Source: Owenia fusiformis (Eukaryota; Annelida; Polychaeta; Sabellida; Oweniidae). Taken from it: a stretch of DNA of 64,000 bases. Position numbers and translations under genes: made by a program. The stretch is from positions 7,064,030 through 7,128,029 of the forward strand of contig CAIIXF020000009.1 in NCBI GenBank assembly GCA_903813345.2, in the 5' to 3' direction. Below the pieces are notes generated by a model that saw only the letters and a program-made list of their open reading frames with translations, had not been told where the DNA came from and searched no databases. Every line of letters begins with the position of its first letter. The stretch's first letter is position 1. Below, in pieces: positions 12,401 through 27,400 of the stretch.

Positions 12401-15400
12401 AGTCGTGTAAAACAACAAAATAACAAATGCAGCATAGAAACAGATTGCTGCATGTTAATCACTGAATTGTGCACTCACTAAATTCTACACTCACTAAATT
12501 CTACACTCACTAAATTCAGCTATAAGGTCAAAGTGAGAAGTAGAAGGATTTAAGCTACAAAAACTTATATTACGAAATTACACCACTTATATCTTGTAGA
12601 TCATGAGCACTGATGAGATGAAGAATAATGTTGAAGCCTTGGGTAAACTACATGCTAACTTAGAGGCAGCCAGGGAAGAACTGGAACAGATTAACAAAGA
12701 GGAGACCCTCTTAGAGTATGAACAGAGCCAATTCCCTCAACTACAGGTGATGTTCTCTGCAAAGGAACCATATGATAAATTATGGAACACAGCACTCAAC
12801 TTTCATCAACAACACGAGGCTTGGATGAATGGTAAGTCAACCAATCTGTTTTACCAAATGAGTTACATTTTGCCCACCAATACTTATTGAGCAACCCTTG
12901 TATCTTACTACTGAATGAATTAAATGTTATTCCATCCAATAATTACTGAGCATTCCTTGTGTCATACTACTAAATGAATTAAATGTTATGCCACAAAATA
13001 ATTACTGGGAACCCCTTGTATCTTACAACTAAATGAATTAAATGTTATGCCACCCCAAATTTATTGAACACCCCTTGTATCTTACTCACTAGGCTCATTC
13101 CAAGACCTAAACGCTGAGACAATCGATGACGAAGTGAGTGAGATGTCCCGTAACATGTACAAGTTGACAAAGACATTCTCAGACCAGCCAGGCCCAAGAC
13201 GTATAGCTGACAGTATCAAGGGAAAGATCGACAAGTTCAAACAACATATGCCTATTCTACACACAATATGTAATGCTGGTATTAAGGATCGACATTGGGA
13301 TCTGGTGAGTGTCTGTTGTCATCTGCGTTTTTTTTTATTTATTTTTTATTTATAGTTTATTTCATTTTCACAAAAATCAATAATTAATACAATGTCATTT
13401 GGCTAGGCTCAAAGAGCATTTTTAGCCAAGTATGAATGCAGTATATAAAACCTTATAATCATTTGCGTTTAAATTGCTAATTTAGATTGCCTGTGTGTCT
13501 TGTTTTGGAATAAAGTTTAAACAATCTATGTATCTGCCCAGAAAATTCAAGAAATTCAAGGTTTCATCATTTAGAAAGTTATTCCAAAATTATAGAGGTG
13601 CAAACGTGCAATTTTTGTGTTATGCTCCACTAGTTTTTTGGGTTGAATGACTTTCACATCAGTCCTTGGCTCAAGGTTAATAACATATCTAAAAGTAAAA
13701 CTGTGGTCATTAGGAAAACAACCCAAATGTCCTTTTCAATGTTATCACATATACAAACTGCCATCTTTATGAACTTGACATGTTTAACACTGACTTTGTA
13801 GATGAGTGACATTGTTGGATTCAACATAAAGCCAGATGCAGAGACATCCCTTTACCACATGTTGGAGTATGGCCTGAACAAGCATCTAGAGAAGTAAGAA
13901 ATTGTTATTTTTAATATGTGATAAAGAAATAACTTTTTTCTCACATATTGTGTTCAAACAGCATCTTTTTTATTTATTTTATTTTATTTATTTATTTCAA
14001 ATACACACAAAAAATAATACATGGAATAGGTGACACTTAATAAAGTGTATATTCCCAAAATTGAGTTACAATACTACTTGTACTTTTTACAAAATTCACT
14101 CGTTTGTTGTTTTGTTTGTAGACTAGAGGAGATAGGTGGCGCTGCTAGTAAGGAACACTCATTGGAGAAAGCAATGGAGAAGATGAAATTTGAATGGAAG
14201 GACATGCTATTTGAGTTTATGCCATACAGAGACACTGTAAGTTCACAATCTGTTTCTTTCAACAAGAACTTCAAGATACTTGTATTCTGCGCTTTGTTTA
14301 TCAGACCATGTTTTGAAGGCCTGCAGTAGTTTCAGCTTTTTACCATTCTTGTCAACCCCTGATATGAACTATTCAAATGTTGCTAAGAATGTTTTTATAA
14401 TAAAGTTTCCATGGTAACTTCCTGTTTCCAGGGTGTGTCAATCCTGTCAGCCATAGATGACATCCAGGTTCTCCTTGACGATCACATCATCAAAGCACAA
14501 ACAATGATGGGGTCACCATTCATTAAACCCTTTGAGGCAGAGATGAAGGAATGGGTGGATAAGCTAACAACCATGCAAGACATCCTGGATGGCTGGCTGA
14601 AGTGTCAAGCCACCTGGCTCTACCTAGAGCCTATTTTTAGCTCAGAAGACATCATGGCTCAGATGCCTGAAGAGGGGCGCAAATTTGGCATCGTGGATTC
14701 ATACTGGAGAGACATTATGACTGAGGCTGTTAAAGATGTTCACTGTCTAGTTGCCACTGCCCAGCCTAACATGTTAGGGAGGTTGAATGAGGCCAATATA
14801 CTGCTGGATGAGATACAGAAAGGATTGAATCAATACCTTGAAAAGAAGAGACTCTACTTCCCTAGGTTAGCACATATTAATTTATGCAACATCAGTTGGT
14901 TAATTTAGTGAAGTATTGGAACATAAAAGAAGAATCAAAATGACACACTTTGATCATTGCATCACTTTAAGACACCAGTGCTTCACTTTTACACATTGAA
15001 TGAAAATATCTTTGACATTTTGGCTCCAATGATTGTATTGTCTGATCAATTAAAAACTTGGATGACATAGTAGCCGAGACAACACAAGTCCCAAGTCTGT
15101 ATATTAACTCTCATTTCTTCACTTTTAAGAGTTAAGTCACCACATTTTGCTTGCACATTCCTTTGAGAAATCCTAACATAGAATTTCATTGGTTTTGATT
15201 ATAATTTATTTGTTAAAAATAGGGAAACATTTGATTTTGATTGGTCTATAACCCAAATTTGCCATTGTTCGTTATTGTTTCAATTATAGATTTTTCTTTC
15301 TGTCAAATGACGAGCTGCTTGAGATTCTCTCCGAGACTAAAGACCCACTTCGTGTCCAACCACATCTCAAGAAATGTTTTGAGGGTATAAGTAAGCTGGA

Positions 15401-18400
15401 GTTTACAGAACAACAAGAGATAGTTGGAATGATATCTGCTGAGAATGAAACTGTTCCTTTCAGCACTAAGATTTTCCCAGCTAAAGCTAAGGTAAGATGT
15501 GAAGTACAGCGAAACCTTTGGAAGTGGAACATATGCTCGTGGTGCCTCAGAATAGTGTTCCACTTGGGAGTAGTTCATTTAACATTAGATAATGGAAATA
15601 GTGTTCCACTTCTGGAGGTGTTCCACTTACTGAGGTGTTCCACTTTACACATTTTACTTTTAATGTAGTCTAATGCAAATTTGTGTAAGGATAATAGTCC
15701 AAAATTGTTTGTATCAGAGGATAAATGACTACGTATACAATAGTATCATATTTAGAAAATAAAATATTAGGTTCTCCTTGAATTAAACCTACTCCCTGCA
15801 AGTTTCTTAAAACTTGAATTTTTTTTACTAATTTTGATAAAATGATACATTTCACAGGGTATGGTAGAGAAATGGTTGCTACAAGTTGAAGACGTAATGA
15901 TCAGTAGTTTGCGAAAAGTAACATCAGATGCTGTCGCTGCCTACACAACCACCCCTAGAGGGCGCTGGGTGTTGGAATGGCCTGGCCAGGTTGTACTTTG
16001 CGCTAGCACCATCTATTGGACAAGTGAAGTAACTGCTGCTATGAGGATGGGCATTGAAGGAGTCAAGGTAATATTGAGTTTTTTTGTTGCTATAATTTGT
16101 AAAAGGTGAAGCACATGATGAATATTTTATTTTAATAATTTATGATTATTATTACCACTTTTTAATAAAATGAGTAATATTTCTCAAAATTTTATGTGGA
16201 TATTACATAATTTCAGTCATAGAAAACAGAGTTGACTATCAAAATGTAATAAAATTACATTGAAGTGACATATTTACAAATTGTTTTTTCAATTTTTCTG
16301 AAAGTATGGAACTTCCTTGAAGTTTATGGACATCGGGATGACATGGCACCCATTTAAAAATAAAAAATGATATTTTCATCTGACCCTTAACTGTGTCCAA
16401 GTCAGCTTTTCTACCTTCAGTGTTTGAGGTTGAATGTGCATTTAGATTTTGATAAACTGTAAACAACATTTACATTGAGGCATTATTTTTTGTAGAAATA
16501 CTTGGAGAAGAGCAATGATCAGATAAACGAGATTGTTGCCTTAGTACGTGGTAAACTAGAGGGTGGCCACAGAGTAACTCTAGGGGCTCTTACAGTCATA
16601 GATGTGCATGGTAAGAAACAGTTCTTAGTAAGAAATAATCTTTTCAGGGTGATTGCTCGATCATTTCTTAGAGGATGTCAAGAATAGATTGTTCATAAAA
16701 TGTAATATGTAATCAAGTTGGGCCACATTTAACAAGTAATTCTGAACTTCATACCTTACTTTGATTATCAATTTCTTAAATTACTCCAGTCCTGGTGTTA
16801 CATATACGTTAACAGCTAATCCTGCCTAATAGAAAGGCCACTGAGACTGGCCAAAAGTGTTCAGAATGGAAATGTTTCCATTTAAACATTTCCCTATTGA
16901 AAGAGTCAATGGAGTAAAATGCTGGAATCGTCAATAGATGGCGCATGACGTCATTCCTCTATTATCGCCCAAGTTCAGTCAATAAAGTTCGCGGGAAATT
17001 TGAATAGAAATCTATAAAAATTCAAAATACTGCCAAGGCAATGTTGCATGGAGATGTATGATGAGTTTCAAATTAATTACAAAATTGGGACTGAGAGAAG
17101 TGTTCATATTGAGAGCTTTTATGATTTAAGATGTGTTCAGATATTAACATTTTACTGTATTAATTTATTCCAACCTGTAGATGATATACTTGCACATCAA
17201 TTCTACCTCTGCACTTTTGTTTTTCTTTCAGCCCGTGATGTCATAGCGAGATTTGTACAGGATGAAGTGACTAGTCCCAATGCTTTTGATTGGTTGAGTC
17301 AGCTGCGATACTACTGGGAGAATGGGGATGCTATCATTAGAATGATCACCACGGAGATGAATTATGGATATGAATATCTCGGCAACTCTGGCCGTCTTGT
17401 CATCACCCCTTTAACTGACAGATGTTATAGGTATGAGACATTAACCTTGTTGCTCAGAGGGATAGATTGTTCATGTAATTGTTCCATTGGTTTAACGTGG
17501 CTAATAATGCTCAAAGCACAGCCACTTGCACTTGTATTATTGTATCATATTCTTTGTACAAATGAATAACTTAATAAGAAAAAATAAAAAAATTGGTTTG
17601 AGGGTGTCAATCTGGTTCTTGCTTTTGAGATATTTTGGATTTCCATGTGAAATACAAAACAAATATTGTTCGTGTAATTTGTCCCTTGGTCGAAAAGGTT
17701 AACTTTTCCAATCATCTTCCTTTTTTGAAATATTCGGTATTCTTGTGTCAAAAGCAGGGAAAATCATGCCATGTTAATATTAACGTGTACTGTTAATAGA
17801 TGGGTTAAGGCCGAATAATGTTTTAGTATAAGCAGACTTTTGTGAAACACAATTTTCATAAGCAAAATCACTCAAATTGTACACTAAACACATATAAAAT
17901 TAATAATTGTTTTTTCTTTAGAACATTGATGGGAGCTCTAAAACTGAATCTAGGTGGCGCTCCTGAAGGACCTGCAGGAACGGGGAAAACCGAGACTTGT
18001 AAAGATTTAGCTAAAGCTGTCGCAAAACAGGTATGTTATTTGTTGTTCACAATTACTTGTTTTGATAAAATGTTGGCTTTCCTTAATCAAAGCCTTATGG
18101 AACAACCATTATTATTGAGAATAGAGCCAAATAGAGATCACATTTAATGTTTTGATAAATTATATAATATAAAGAATCATTGAATATATAGTATAAGACT
18201 AATTTTTATTTTGACAAATACTGATGTACGTGTGCTCTTCCATGAAGATTATTTGTGCTATACTTTCAGAAAAATATTATTGAATGAGTAACATGTACTG
18301 TTTCCCTGTATACTTCTAATTTTTATTTTATTTTTTTTAAATCATTTTATTTACCCTAGGGTTTACAGTTTGCTTCTAATTTAAGGACTAAAATAGACTA

Positions 18401-21400
18401 AAATGTATGACACAGAATATTTCTCATATTTTTGTATAGTTCTGATTCGTAAATGACATGTATGTTAAAAATGTTAGGATAAATGAATATTCAGTTGCAT
18501 ATTTGGCTATTTATTATAAATTGAGCTGTACATTACAGTGCGTAGTTTTCAACTGTTCTGATGGCCTAGACTTCAAGGCTATGAGCAAGTTCTTCAAGGG
18601 TCTAGCTCAATGCGGGGCCTGGTCCTGTTTTGATGAATTCAACCGCATCGACATTGAGGTTCTCAGCGTCGTAGCACAGCAGATTCTCACCATACAACAA
18701 GCTAAACACTCACAGGTTAAGAGGTTTATGTTTGAGGGGACAGAACTGGCCTTAGATGCCACATGTACGGTGTATATCACCATGAACCCTGGTTACGCAG
18801 GCAGACAGGAATTACCTGATAATTTGAAGGTATATCCCCTGGTTATCCTTCCCTAAGAATCTCCCTCACCTTTGGGATATGGAATTTACTTAATGGCTGA
18901 TACTTAAACTAGTTATTGCATGTTTATAGGCCAATGTGTATTATTCTTTGGTTATTCAGGGCAACATACAAAACCCGATTTAATCAGAGAATTGTATTTC
19001 TTGGCCTTGCTATGGTCCCTTGCATTGCATGGGTGAAGGACCCCCGATATATTTTCAGATTTTCTAATGGAATATACTTCAAATGTATCACTTATTACAA
19101 ATCTTTATTCCAATATGAATCAATACACTTTAAAATAAAGTATTGACATCAAACCTTTACAAACATATCACCAAAACCTCATGTAGTTTGTAATCAGAAT
19201 ATGCTAAATTATGTCCCATGGGTACATTTGGATTTTCCACGTTAAATCTGGTTGAAAACTGGACTTTATGACTCTAGCTTTCAGATTTTTGCTCCTTTCT
19301 CTTATAGATGTTGCATGCTAGGTTGTATAGCTGCAGATGTGTGTTAGCTGCAGATTTCATTAGGTAGCTGCAGATAGTAAAAGCTGTTTGTAATCTATGC
19401 ATGCTACTGTACTATTATCTATTGTACCATATTTTCTATGCTGTAGTTATCTATTGGTTAGGTAGAACAGAATGAAGTTTACTATGAGAGATTGAATGAG
19501 TGGTGTGTCAATTAATCAACACTTATCATTCTTAGGTATATGCAGAAGAAAGAAAGAACTACCGATAACCAACATTGTGTGCTCAGAAGCAAAGCTAGAG
19601 ATGTTTATTCTACAAAAAGTCCAGGAGAGAGTTTTCAGGGATGCTCAGATTTTATTACAAAGGGCAACATCTGATTGTGCCAATTACATGACTATTTTCA
19701 GTGTGTTGTATACAACTGTTCCGATGGCTTGGATTTTAAAGCTATGGGAAAATTCTTCAAGGGTTTAGCCCAAGCTGGAGCATGGGCTTGTTTTGATGAA
19801 TTCAACCGTATAGAACTGGAGGTGTTATCCGTAGTAGCACAACAAATCCTTACAATCCAGCGTGCAATTGCTACTCACGCTAAACGCTTCCTCTTTGAGG
19901 GCACAGAGTTGACCCTCGATGACACGTGTAGTATTTTTATTACAATGAATCCTGGGTACGCAGGAAGATCAGAACTGCCCGATAACCTGAAGGTATTCTT
20001 TGGAATCGTGGATGTGTACACCTAACAGTAACACCCACCTGCACATGGAATTGTTTTGAGTCGAGGCAATCTGCGCGAGATTCGGTTTTTACTTGGTTCG
20101 GTTTTTCATTGATGGAAGTACTTCCTTCCCATGATTCAAATTGGTTTTTTGCGATCAGTTCGGTTTAAATTTGTACATCAAACGTCCACAAATTGGGAGT
20201 CAGTTCATATTCTGTTACTACACTTCTGTTCTGTGTATGCTTTTGTTTTTGTACTAAACTATTATATTCTCGCAATTAAAGATGGATTATGGGTAGGGAC
20301 TACTGTGAAATAATGAACGTAAGTGACATCTATCTTAGATTATAAGTTCTAATGTAGTTATTGATTGCGCATGTATTTAAATAATTTGAACCAATTAAAT
20401 TGCTGGATCTTATGCGCATGTGCGAAAAACCGAACCTAAAAATGGAACCTCGCGCAGATTGCCCCTAGTGATTGTTTTGCAATTTTAGCTTATTTTGATT
20501 GTTCATATTTTGATGACTAATCCATGTAATAGAATTTTATTTCATCGCTTGGTACTTGGATTTTAATTTGACTTATCTGTTTTTAAGTTCTTTATCCCAT
20601 ATGACAAACATTGCCATATTGTTTTTTCATGAATACTCTACTATACCTAACACCTAAGTGCCTTAGTAACATCTAACATTTAACCAATAAACCATTTATA
20701 AGGAACAGACAAATAAAAACAAATACATAATCATTACTAATAAGCCAAATGGGTTGCTCATGAACACCAAATGCAAGGTATAGTAGAGTGATAATGTAAA
20801 ATGTTTAATAGATCTTTCCAATAAACCCTGCCACCTTTTAGAACATCAACGAAGCTAAGATAATGGTAAGATTGATGATCTCATTGGTTGTAGGGAGCAT
20901 TCTGTCCAAGCAAAAGTCGAATTAACTTAGTTTTAATTTTCATAAAGTACAAGTCATCTATCCAATATATCATAGCTTCTATAACGTACTAAAAGGTGGC
21001 ACTGGTTTATTGAAAAGGTCTATTTGTGCAGACAATTTTTTCTATTGATTTCAATGGTCAATTAGAGTGAATTTCACACACAAGCAAATGAACATGTTCT
21101 ACACCCTTGGTAATGCTTACACCATATTTAATTCCTTTTGTTTTATGATTTCATTTAATGCAACGTTATAACTAACACACATCACACTTGGGGAACTTGG
21201 TCATTTTAATAACACTGAATTTTCTGTTTTTGTTTTATTTTGTTTTCATATGTATCTCTAATGTTAAATATGTATCTTCCATGTAAAATATGTATCTTCC
21301 ATGTAAAATATGTATCTTCCATGTAAGATTTACTAACTCATAAGTTTCACCCTACCCAGAAGCACATCAACTCATTTGTCCATGGATTTAAAATCTCATA

Positions 21401-24400
21401 ATTGTTAAAGGTAGACTTGATCTATACTGCAAATTGATGGATAACCCATAAGTTAAACTACCGGTAATATTTAGGGATTTAATAATGTTTTTGAAATCAC
21501 TTCAAATTAATCATTATCCTACCGAACGAAGTCAAACTCAAGTACCAGTTGACGGATTTGGATCAAATTCTATATGCTGATGCCTTGAGACATAGGAGCT
21601 CTGCTAAAGAAGAAATCTAAAGATAACAGCTGAATTTCAAAATGGCAACCATGTTTCATAAAACTGATAATTCAAATACCGGTGGATGGATTTGGTTCAA
21701 ATTTTATATGGCCGCCATTTATCAAAACATGTTTTGTTCCATGGGATTTGCTACTCGGTGGAGTTGCTGTTTTTGTAGTTGTACATGCTGCCTACCTTAA
21801 AAAGAAATGGCAAAGAACAAAATAAAGAAAAAAGACTGTCCACATTATAACCTGTATTTTTCTGAGTAAATACAAGGAGCTCACTTTACTTGAAGTGACA
21901 ACCTCATTGTTATGGCAGCAGTGCCTACCTTAGTGTGTTCAGTGCTGTCATCTCGCCAACTCAAAAAAGTTTTTTTCATCAGTCAACCTGACTAGAGAGA
22001 ACTGGTGTAAATAGATATATTCACCATTCAAAAGAGAGCATATTTATAAGTACCCCTTACCAGAATGAGATTTTAATTTCATCAATTCCTCATATGTTAT
22101 TAACCCCTCATTTTCTCCCCTGCAGCACAGCACTGTACGCATGTACTACAAAGTGGTTACACTCCCCTCAAAAAGTTTGGTAACCAGAAGTCTCCTTTAG
22201 GATCATCTGTTAAAGCCTGTTTGTGATAAAAGACCGCCATTATGATATGACAAATGATTTACAGTTTAATGCCCCATATCGGCAAATTTTCAATTTGTCC
22301 TTTACTACCAATTGAGGAACAAAATTAAGGTTCAGACATAAACAGGCTTTTAACATGCTATCCAATGGGGGCTTATAGTTGCCAAACTTATGAAGGAGAC
22401 TGAATGTGTATGTGTGAAAGTCAGCTTCTCTACTTGCAGTGTGTGTGGTTTAATATTGAGTATTTGGTTTGTTGTTTGCTTGATTTTGTTCTTTTTGTGA
22501 ACTGAATGTTTTTTATTTTTTTCTATATTGTATGGCAACTTGATTTGTCTGCACTTTTCACAATTTTCTTTCTCTTAATTTCAGTTAGATTTTAACTAAA
22601 AATCGAATATTTCTTTTTTCCCTCTTATTTTAATCTTTGAGGTCTTTCTTGTCGCCTTACAATTCTATTTAATTTTTCAGGTCTTTCTTATTGCCTTCAA
22701 ATGCTTTTTAATCTTTCAGGTTTTTCTAGTTGCCTTGCAATTGTATTTAATCTTTCAGGTTTTTCTTGTTGCCTTGCAATTCTATATAATCTTTCAGGTC
22801 TTTCTTATTGCCTTCCTCTTCTATTTAATCTTTCAGGTCTTTCTTATTGCATAACAAGTCTATTTAAACTTTTAGGAGTCTCTTATGCCATACTATTATT
22901 TACATAAAATATCTCTATTAATATTCCTCTTGATTTTACAGTTTACAGTTTACAGGTCTTTCTTTAATATAAGTATCACACAAATCTTTCTCACTTTAGT
23001 CTTACTGCACTTATCTCACTTATCTCACCATCTTTGCTTGCACCTCTCTCTATCTCCAGTGTGTCGTCTTCAACTGCTCTGACGGCCTTGACTACCAAGC
23101 TATGGGCAAATTCTTCAAAGGTCTAGCCCAGGCTGGGGCTTGGGCGTGCTTTGACGAGTTCAATCGCATAGAATTGGAGGTTCTTTCTGTTGTGGCTCAG
23201 CAGATCTTGAGCATCCAACGTGCCATCGCTTCTGGTGATGAGACTTTCCTCTTTGAGGGCACTGAGATTAATATCAAACCCTCTTGCACTATGTTCATCA
23301 CTATGAACCCTGGCTATGCTGGGAGGTCCGAACTCCCTGATAATCTTAAGGTATCACTATCTAGTTATTGCGAACTTGCACAGCCTTTCAATATCACAAT
23401 CTCTCAATGTCACAATCTTTCAATGTCACAACCTTCCAACATCACAACCTTTCCATGTCACAACCTTCCAACATCACAACATTTCGATGTTACAACCTTT
23501 CGGTGTCACAACCCTTCAATGTCACAACCTTTCAATGTCACAACCCTTCAACATCCCAATCTTCCAGCATCACAAACATTGAATGTCTCAACCCTTTGAG
23601 AGTTCCACCTGTTACCTTTAAAAATGCAGCTTTGCTTTCAATTTTCTAATCCTAACAGTTAAAGATTTATGATGTCCAACAACATTTAATTGCTTTGAAA
23701 TGTTCTACTTTTGCAAAATTAATTTTGTAGATGAGAAAGTAATTTCAAAAATATATAAAATCTAGGTTTAAAATTATGCTTAAAGTTTACAAACTGTACA
23801 TTACTATTTCTTCATAATTTTTTTTTTGACTGTAGCTACATTTGAGATAACAATAGTGTTTTAAAACATGGTGCTGATCTTTTAGGTACTGTTCAGAACA
23901 GTGGCTATGATGGTGCCCGACTATGCCATGATTGGAGAGATCGTCCTCTACTCAATGGGCTTCGTTGACGCCAGGAGTCTCGCAGGGAAGATCGTCGCCA
24001 CCTATACCCTGTGCTCAGAACAATTATCATCCCAGCACCATTATGATTACGGAATGAGGGCGGTAAAGTCTGTGTTGACGGCAGCGGGAAATCTAAAGTT
24101 AAAGAACATGGAAGAAGATGAGGCTGTTCTCTTACTAAAGGCCATCAATGACGTCAACTTGCCAAAGTTTCTCGCCCAGGTTTGTCTCATAGTGCCATCT
24201 TTTTTTCTTTATGAGTGAAATTGCTGAAATTGCTTCGGATATCTAACAGGCAGGAACAATATTATTTTTAAGAGTTCATACATTTAACATTCTGAATTAA
24301 CATTGACAACATCTACAACAAATTGCTTGTTAGTTCACCACAAGTGGTAACATAATATTATGGTCTCAAAATTTTTTGTGGATAGTGTTCGGCATTCAGC

Positions 24401-27400
24401 AGTCAATGTTTGGCATTTGGCATCTGCAACAAATGGCATGTAGTGACATTTTGCATGCTAATGTCTTGTTTTTTGTGATATGGTGGAAATTAATAAATTC
24501 AAAAACTGGTTTATTCTAGGATGTACCATTATTTGGAGGCATTATATCTGACTTGTTCCCCGGTGTTGAACTCCCCAAGCCTGACTATGGTGTCTTCTTA
24601 GAAGCCCTCAAGGACAATCTGAAGAAACGCAAACTGCAAGATGTTCCCTGGTTCATTGAGAAGATTATACAGGTAAATGTGAAGTACATGTACATTGCGT
24701 GTTGTAACTTTAGCAGGGCAGAAATTCAGATTCAACAATTGTTTAAAATAAAGTTTTTTACGGTTTTTTGATTTATCATATTTTGGATTTAACACTCTTT
24801 GAATGTATTACAATATGGTCATTGTATTTTTATATTTCTTTTGAATTTTTCATTTCAAGCATGCACTACATTTACAGTTTTTGATTTTTTCCAGATTTTA
24901 TACTTTCTAAATGTATTACAATACAAACATTACATATGTTTCATATTTCAGTATTTCATTTTCAAGCATGCACAACATTAAATTGTCGTTACTTTAGGTT
25001 TATGAGATGATATTGGTGCGTCATGGTCTGATGATAGTAGGTGACCCCCTAGGGGGTAAGACCCAAGGGTACCAGGCACTAGCTGGGGCCCTGGGTGATC
25101 TACATGCTGGGGGTCTGATGGAAGAGTACAGGGTGCAGTACAGGATCATTAACCCCAAGGCTATTACTATGGGCCAGCTGTATGGGTGCTTTGATCCTGT
25201 CTCCCATGAATGGTCCGATGGTAAGGAGTTAATTCAATACAAAACAACATTTTGTACATATCTGATAACTTATCCAACAGAGGCTTTGCTATAAACTTTG
25301 AAATGCTTTGGAAGTTTTTAATGAGATTTTAGGAAGACCTGCATTATTGGAAAAAGGAGAATACAATTGGAAATATTTGATATCTCAAGAAGTCCAGAGA
25401 CTTTTGTCAGTTGTCTCCATATTATGAATAGTATTTTGGCCCAACCAAATGCACCACTGCCATCTATCTTTCCGTCTATATAGCAGGCCCAGGCCCGTAG
25501 CCAGGATTGTCAAGGGGGACTCACTATTTGAAAAATTCCAGGGGGGTTCACTTTTGACAATTTTGGTCCAAAAATGGCAAAAAATCACTTAAAAAGTGCT
25601 CAGAATGGTGAAAAATTGCATGATTTCGAAAGAATTTTTGGCCAGGGAGGGGTTTGAGCCATCAAACCCCCCCCCCCTCCCCCCTAGCTACGGGCCTGAA
25701 GTCCTCTATTGCATGATCTTAAAGGGCAGGGGTTCAATACAAGACAACAGAGTTTGAAAATTCTTATGATAGCTACTGTACTATACTCCTCCATCAGTTA
25801 CAGCAGATCATGCTCTATTATAGGAGACTGTATTTAAAATCAAAAATTCACGATACGATTTTCTGAAATAGACGATGTGAAATTTTAAAACACTATCCCT
25901 CTATTTTGACCCTGATGATATTTTATAATGTCAATGATAACAAAAATGTTCAATGTTTTTGGATTTAGTTAATAGTGTAGTATTGTCTTGAGTCAAGACA
26001 GTTTAGTTTGTACATAGACTAATGTGTTATGTTTTGATACAATTGTCAATAAAAGTAATATAATTGTTAATAGATGATTTACATTGTTAGGTGTACTGGC
26101 TAACACATTCAGAGAGTATGCCACTAATCCCAACGATGACCGTAAGTGGATCATGTTTGATGGACCTGTTGATGCCGTCTGGATTGAAAACATGAACACT
26201 GTACTGGATGATAATAAGAAGGTGGGTCAATGGTACACTATATAGTAAATACCTCCGTCTTCCATGCTATAACTACAGTAAAACCTATCTGATCTAAACA
26301 CCACTCAGGGATCAACTAAAAATTTTTGTATGGGCAAGTGTTCAAAAATACCAATTGGACCACCATAAGTGTTTGGACGGATAGGTGTTCACATTTTGAG
26401 TTTTTTTAACATGGAAGTCTATTAGACAGATTGTTCAGATTACACAGGTGTTTCGGATGTAGAGGTTTTATTGTGGATCAATGTGCTATCTTGATCACTT
26501 CTAAGTAGTCTTTAGTGCAAAATGTTGAGATTCACTGAAATAAGTGGACAGACATCCTATATATTATTATTGTTTATTTATAAATCAGTACGTGTGTGTC
26601 TAAAAGTTCTCTGATAAACTTACTATTTTATTTTTTATTGTAGCTATGTCTCATGAGTGGTGAGATCATCCAGATGTCCAACAAGATGAACCTTATCTTT
26701 GAGCCTGCTGATCTGGAGCAGGCCTCCCCTGCAACAGTCTCAAGGTATATACACTCTCAAACACACTTGTATAAACATATACTCAAGCACATAATATATG
26801 CACATACAAGAGCACACTTGTATATGTGCATAATCTCTCCAACTGTTAGATTTGATTGAAAGCTAAACTTGAATTATAACAAATGGTGTATGGGATCATG
26901 ACACGAACAGACATCATGTTCCGATAAGAGCAAAAAATTCTTAATGTGAAATTACATGTCTCAGCAAAAGTGATAAGAACTTGAATTCTATCGCATGATA
27001 CATCCTGCCTAATGTTTTCCTGATTTACTTCATGAAACATGGTAAATTGACAATCCAAGAGAGAATCTATAGTACACATACTATATTAGTTTGTAATACA
27101 ATAAATAGTCGACATATAAGTGTTTTCTTTTATATGTAGTCCAGATGTCATTTTAATAATTTCTGTTAAACCGCAACATATACCCACCAGGGTGTCTAGC
27201 GGCTTGTTTTTATAGTGTGTATTATATAAGAATTATGAAATAAATAGAATTGAATTGAAAAAAATACAATTAGAACAATGTATAATTTAATTGTTGTTTT
27301 GTTGTATAGGTGTGGTATGATTTACCTAGAGCCACATCAGCTGGGCTGGAAACCCTTCAAGGACTCCTACATGCAACACAACCTACCAAATACCCTTGCT

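Larger units (their letters stand above)
9093..12599 (+). other. 3.5-kb intron between exons 7 and 8
   Basis: Holds a 20-bp minisatellite split by a mariner-like element (9395-10625), an ATTT microsatellite near 10940, a tgtactgtac-rich patch (11750-11860) and three copies of aaattctacactcact near 12475-12520. No alternative exon recognised. Confidence 0.7.
19993..23059 (+). other. 3.1-kb intron between exons 18b and 18c
   Basis: Holds a MITE (20063-20466), a 20-bp minisatellite (21246-21327), a decayed TIR element (21515-21775) and a 39-bp acceptor-like array (22620-22880). The remainder is AT-rich and featureless. No fourth exon copy seen. Confidence 0.7.

Noticed and set aside
19496-19768. 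Open frame ahead of exon 18b suggesting a longer exon
   Set aside because: It is in a different frame from exon 18b and lacks similarity to dynein; the AG at 19700-19701 fits the exon 18a and 18c boundaries exactly.
22701-22907. Hydrophobic repeated peptide frame upstream of exon 18c
   Set aside because: Produced by the 39-bp (13-codon) pyrimidine-rich array; no independent coding evidence.
18539-23350. Exon 18 copies as assembly duplicates of one haplotype
   Set aside because: They differ by about 18-26% in protein, have unrelated flanking introns and different splice-site sequences, so they are true ancient duplicates.
23102-23599. Extension of exon 18c into the 16-bp array as coding sequence
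   Set aside because: Exons 18a and 18b both end at the same codon with a GT donor, and the extension is array sequence in several frames.
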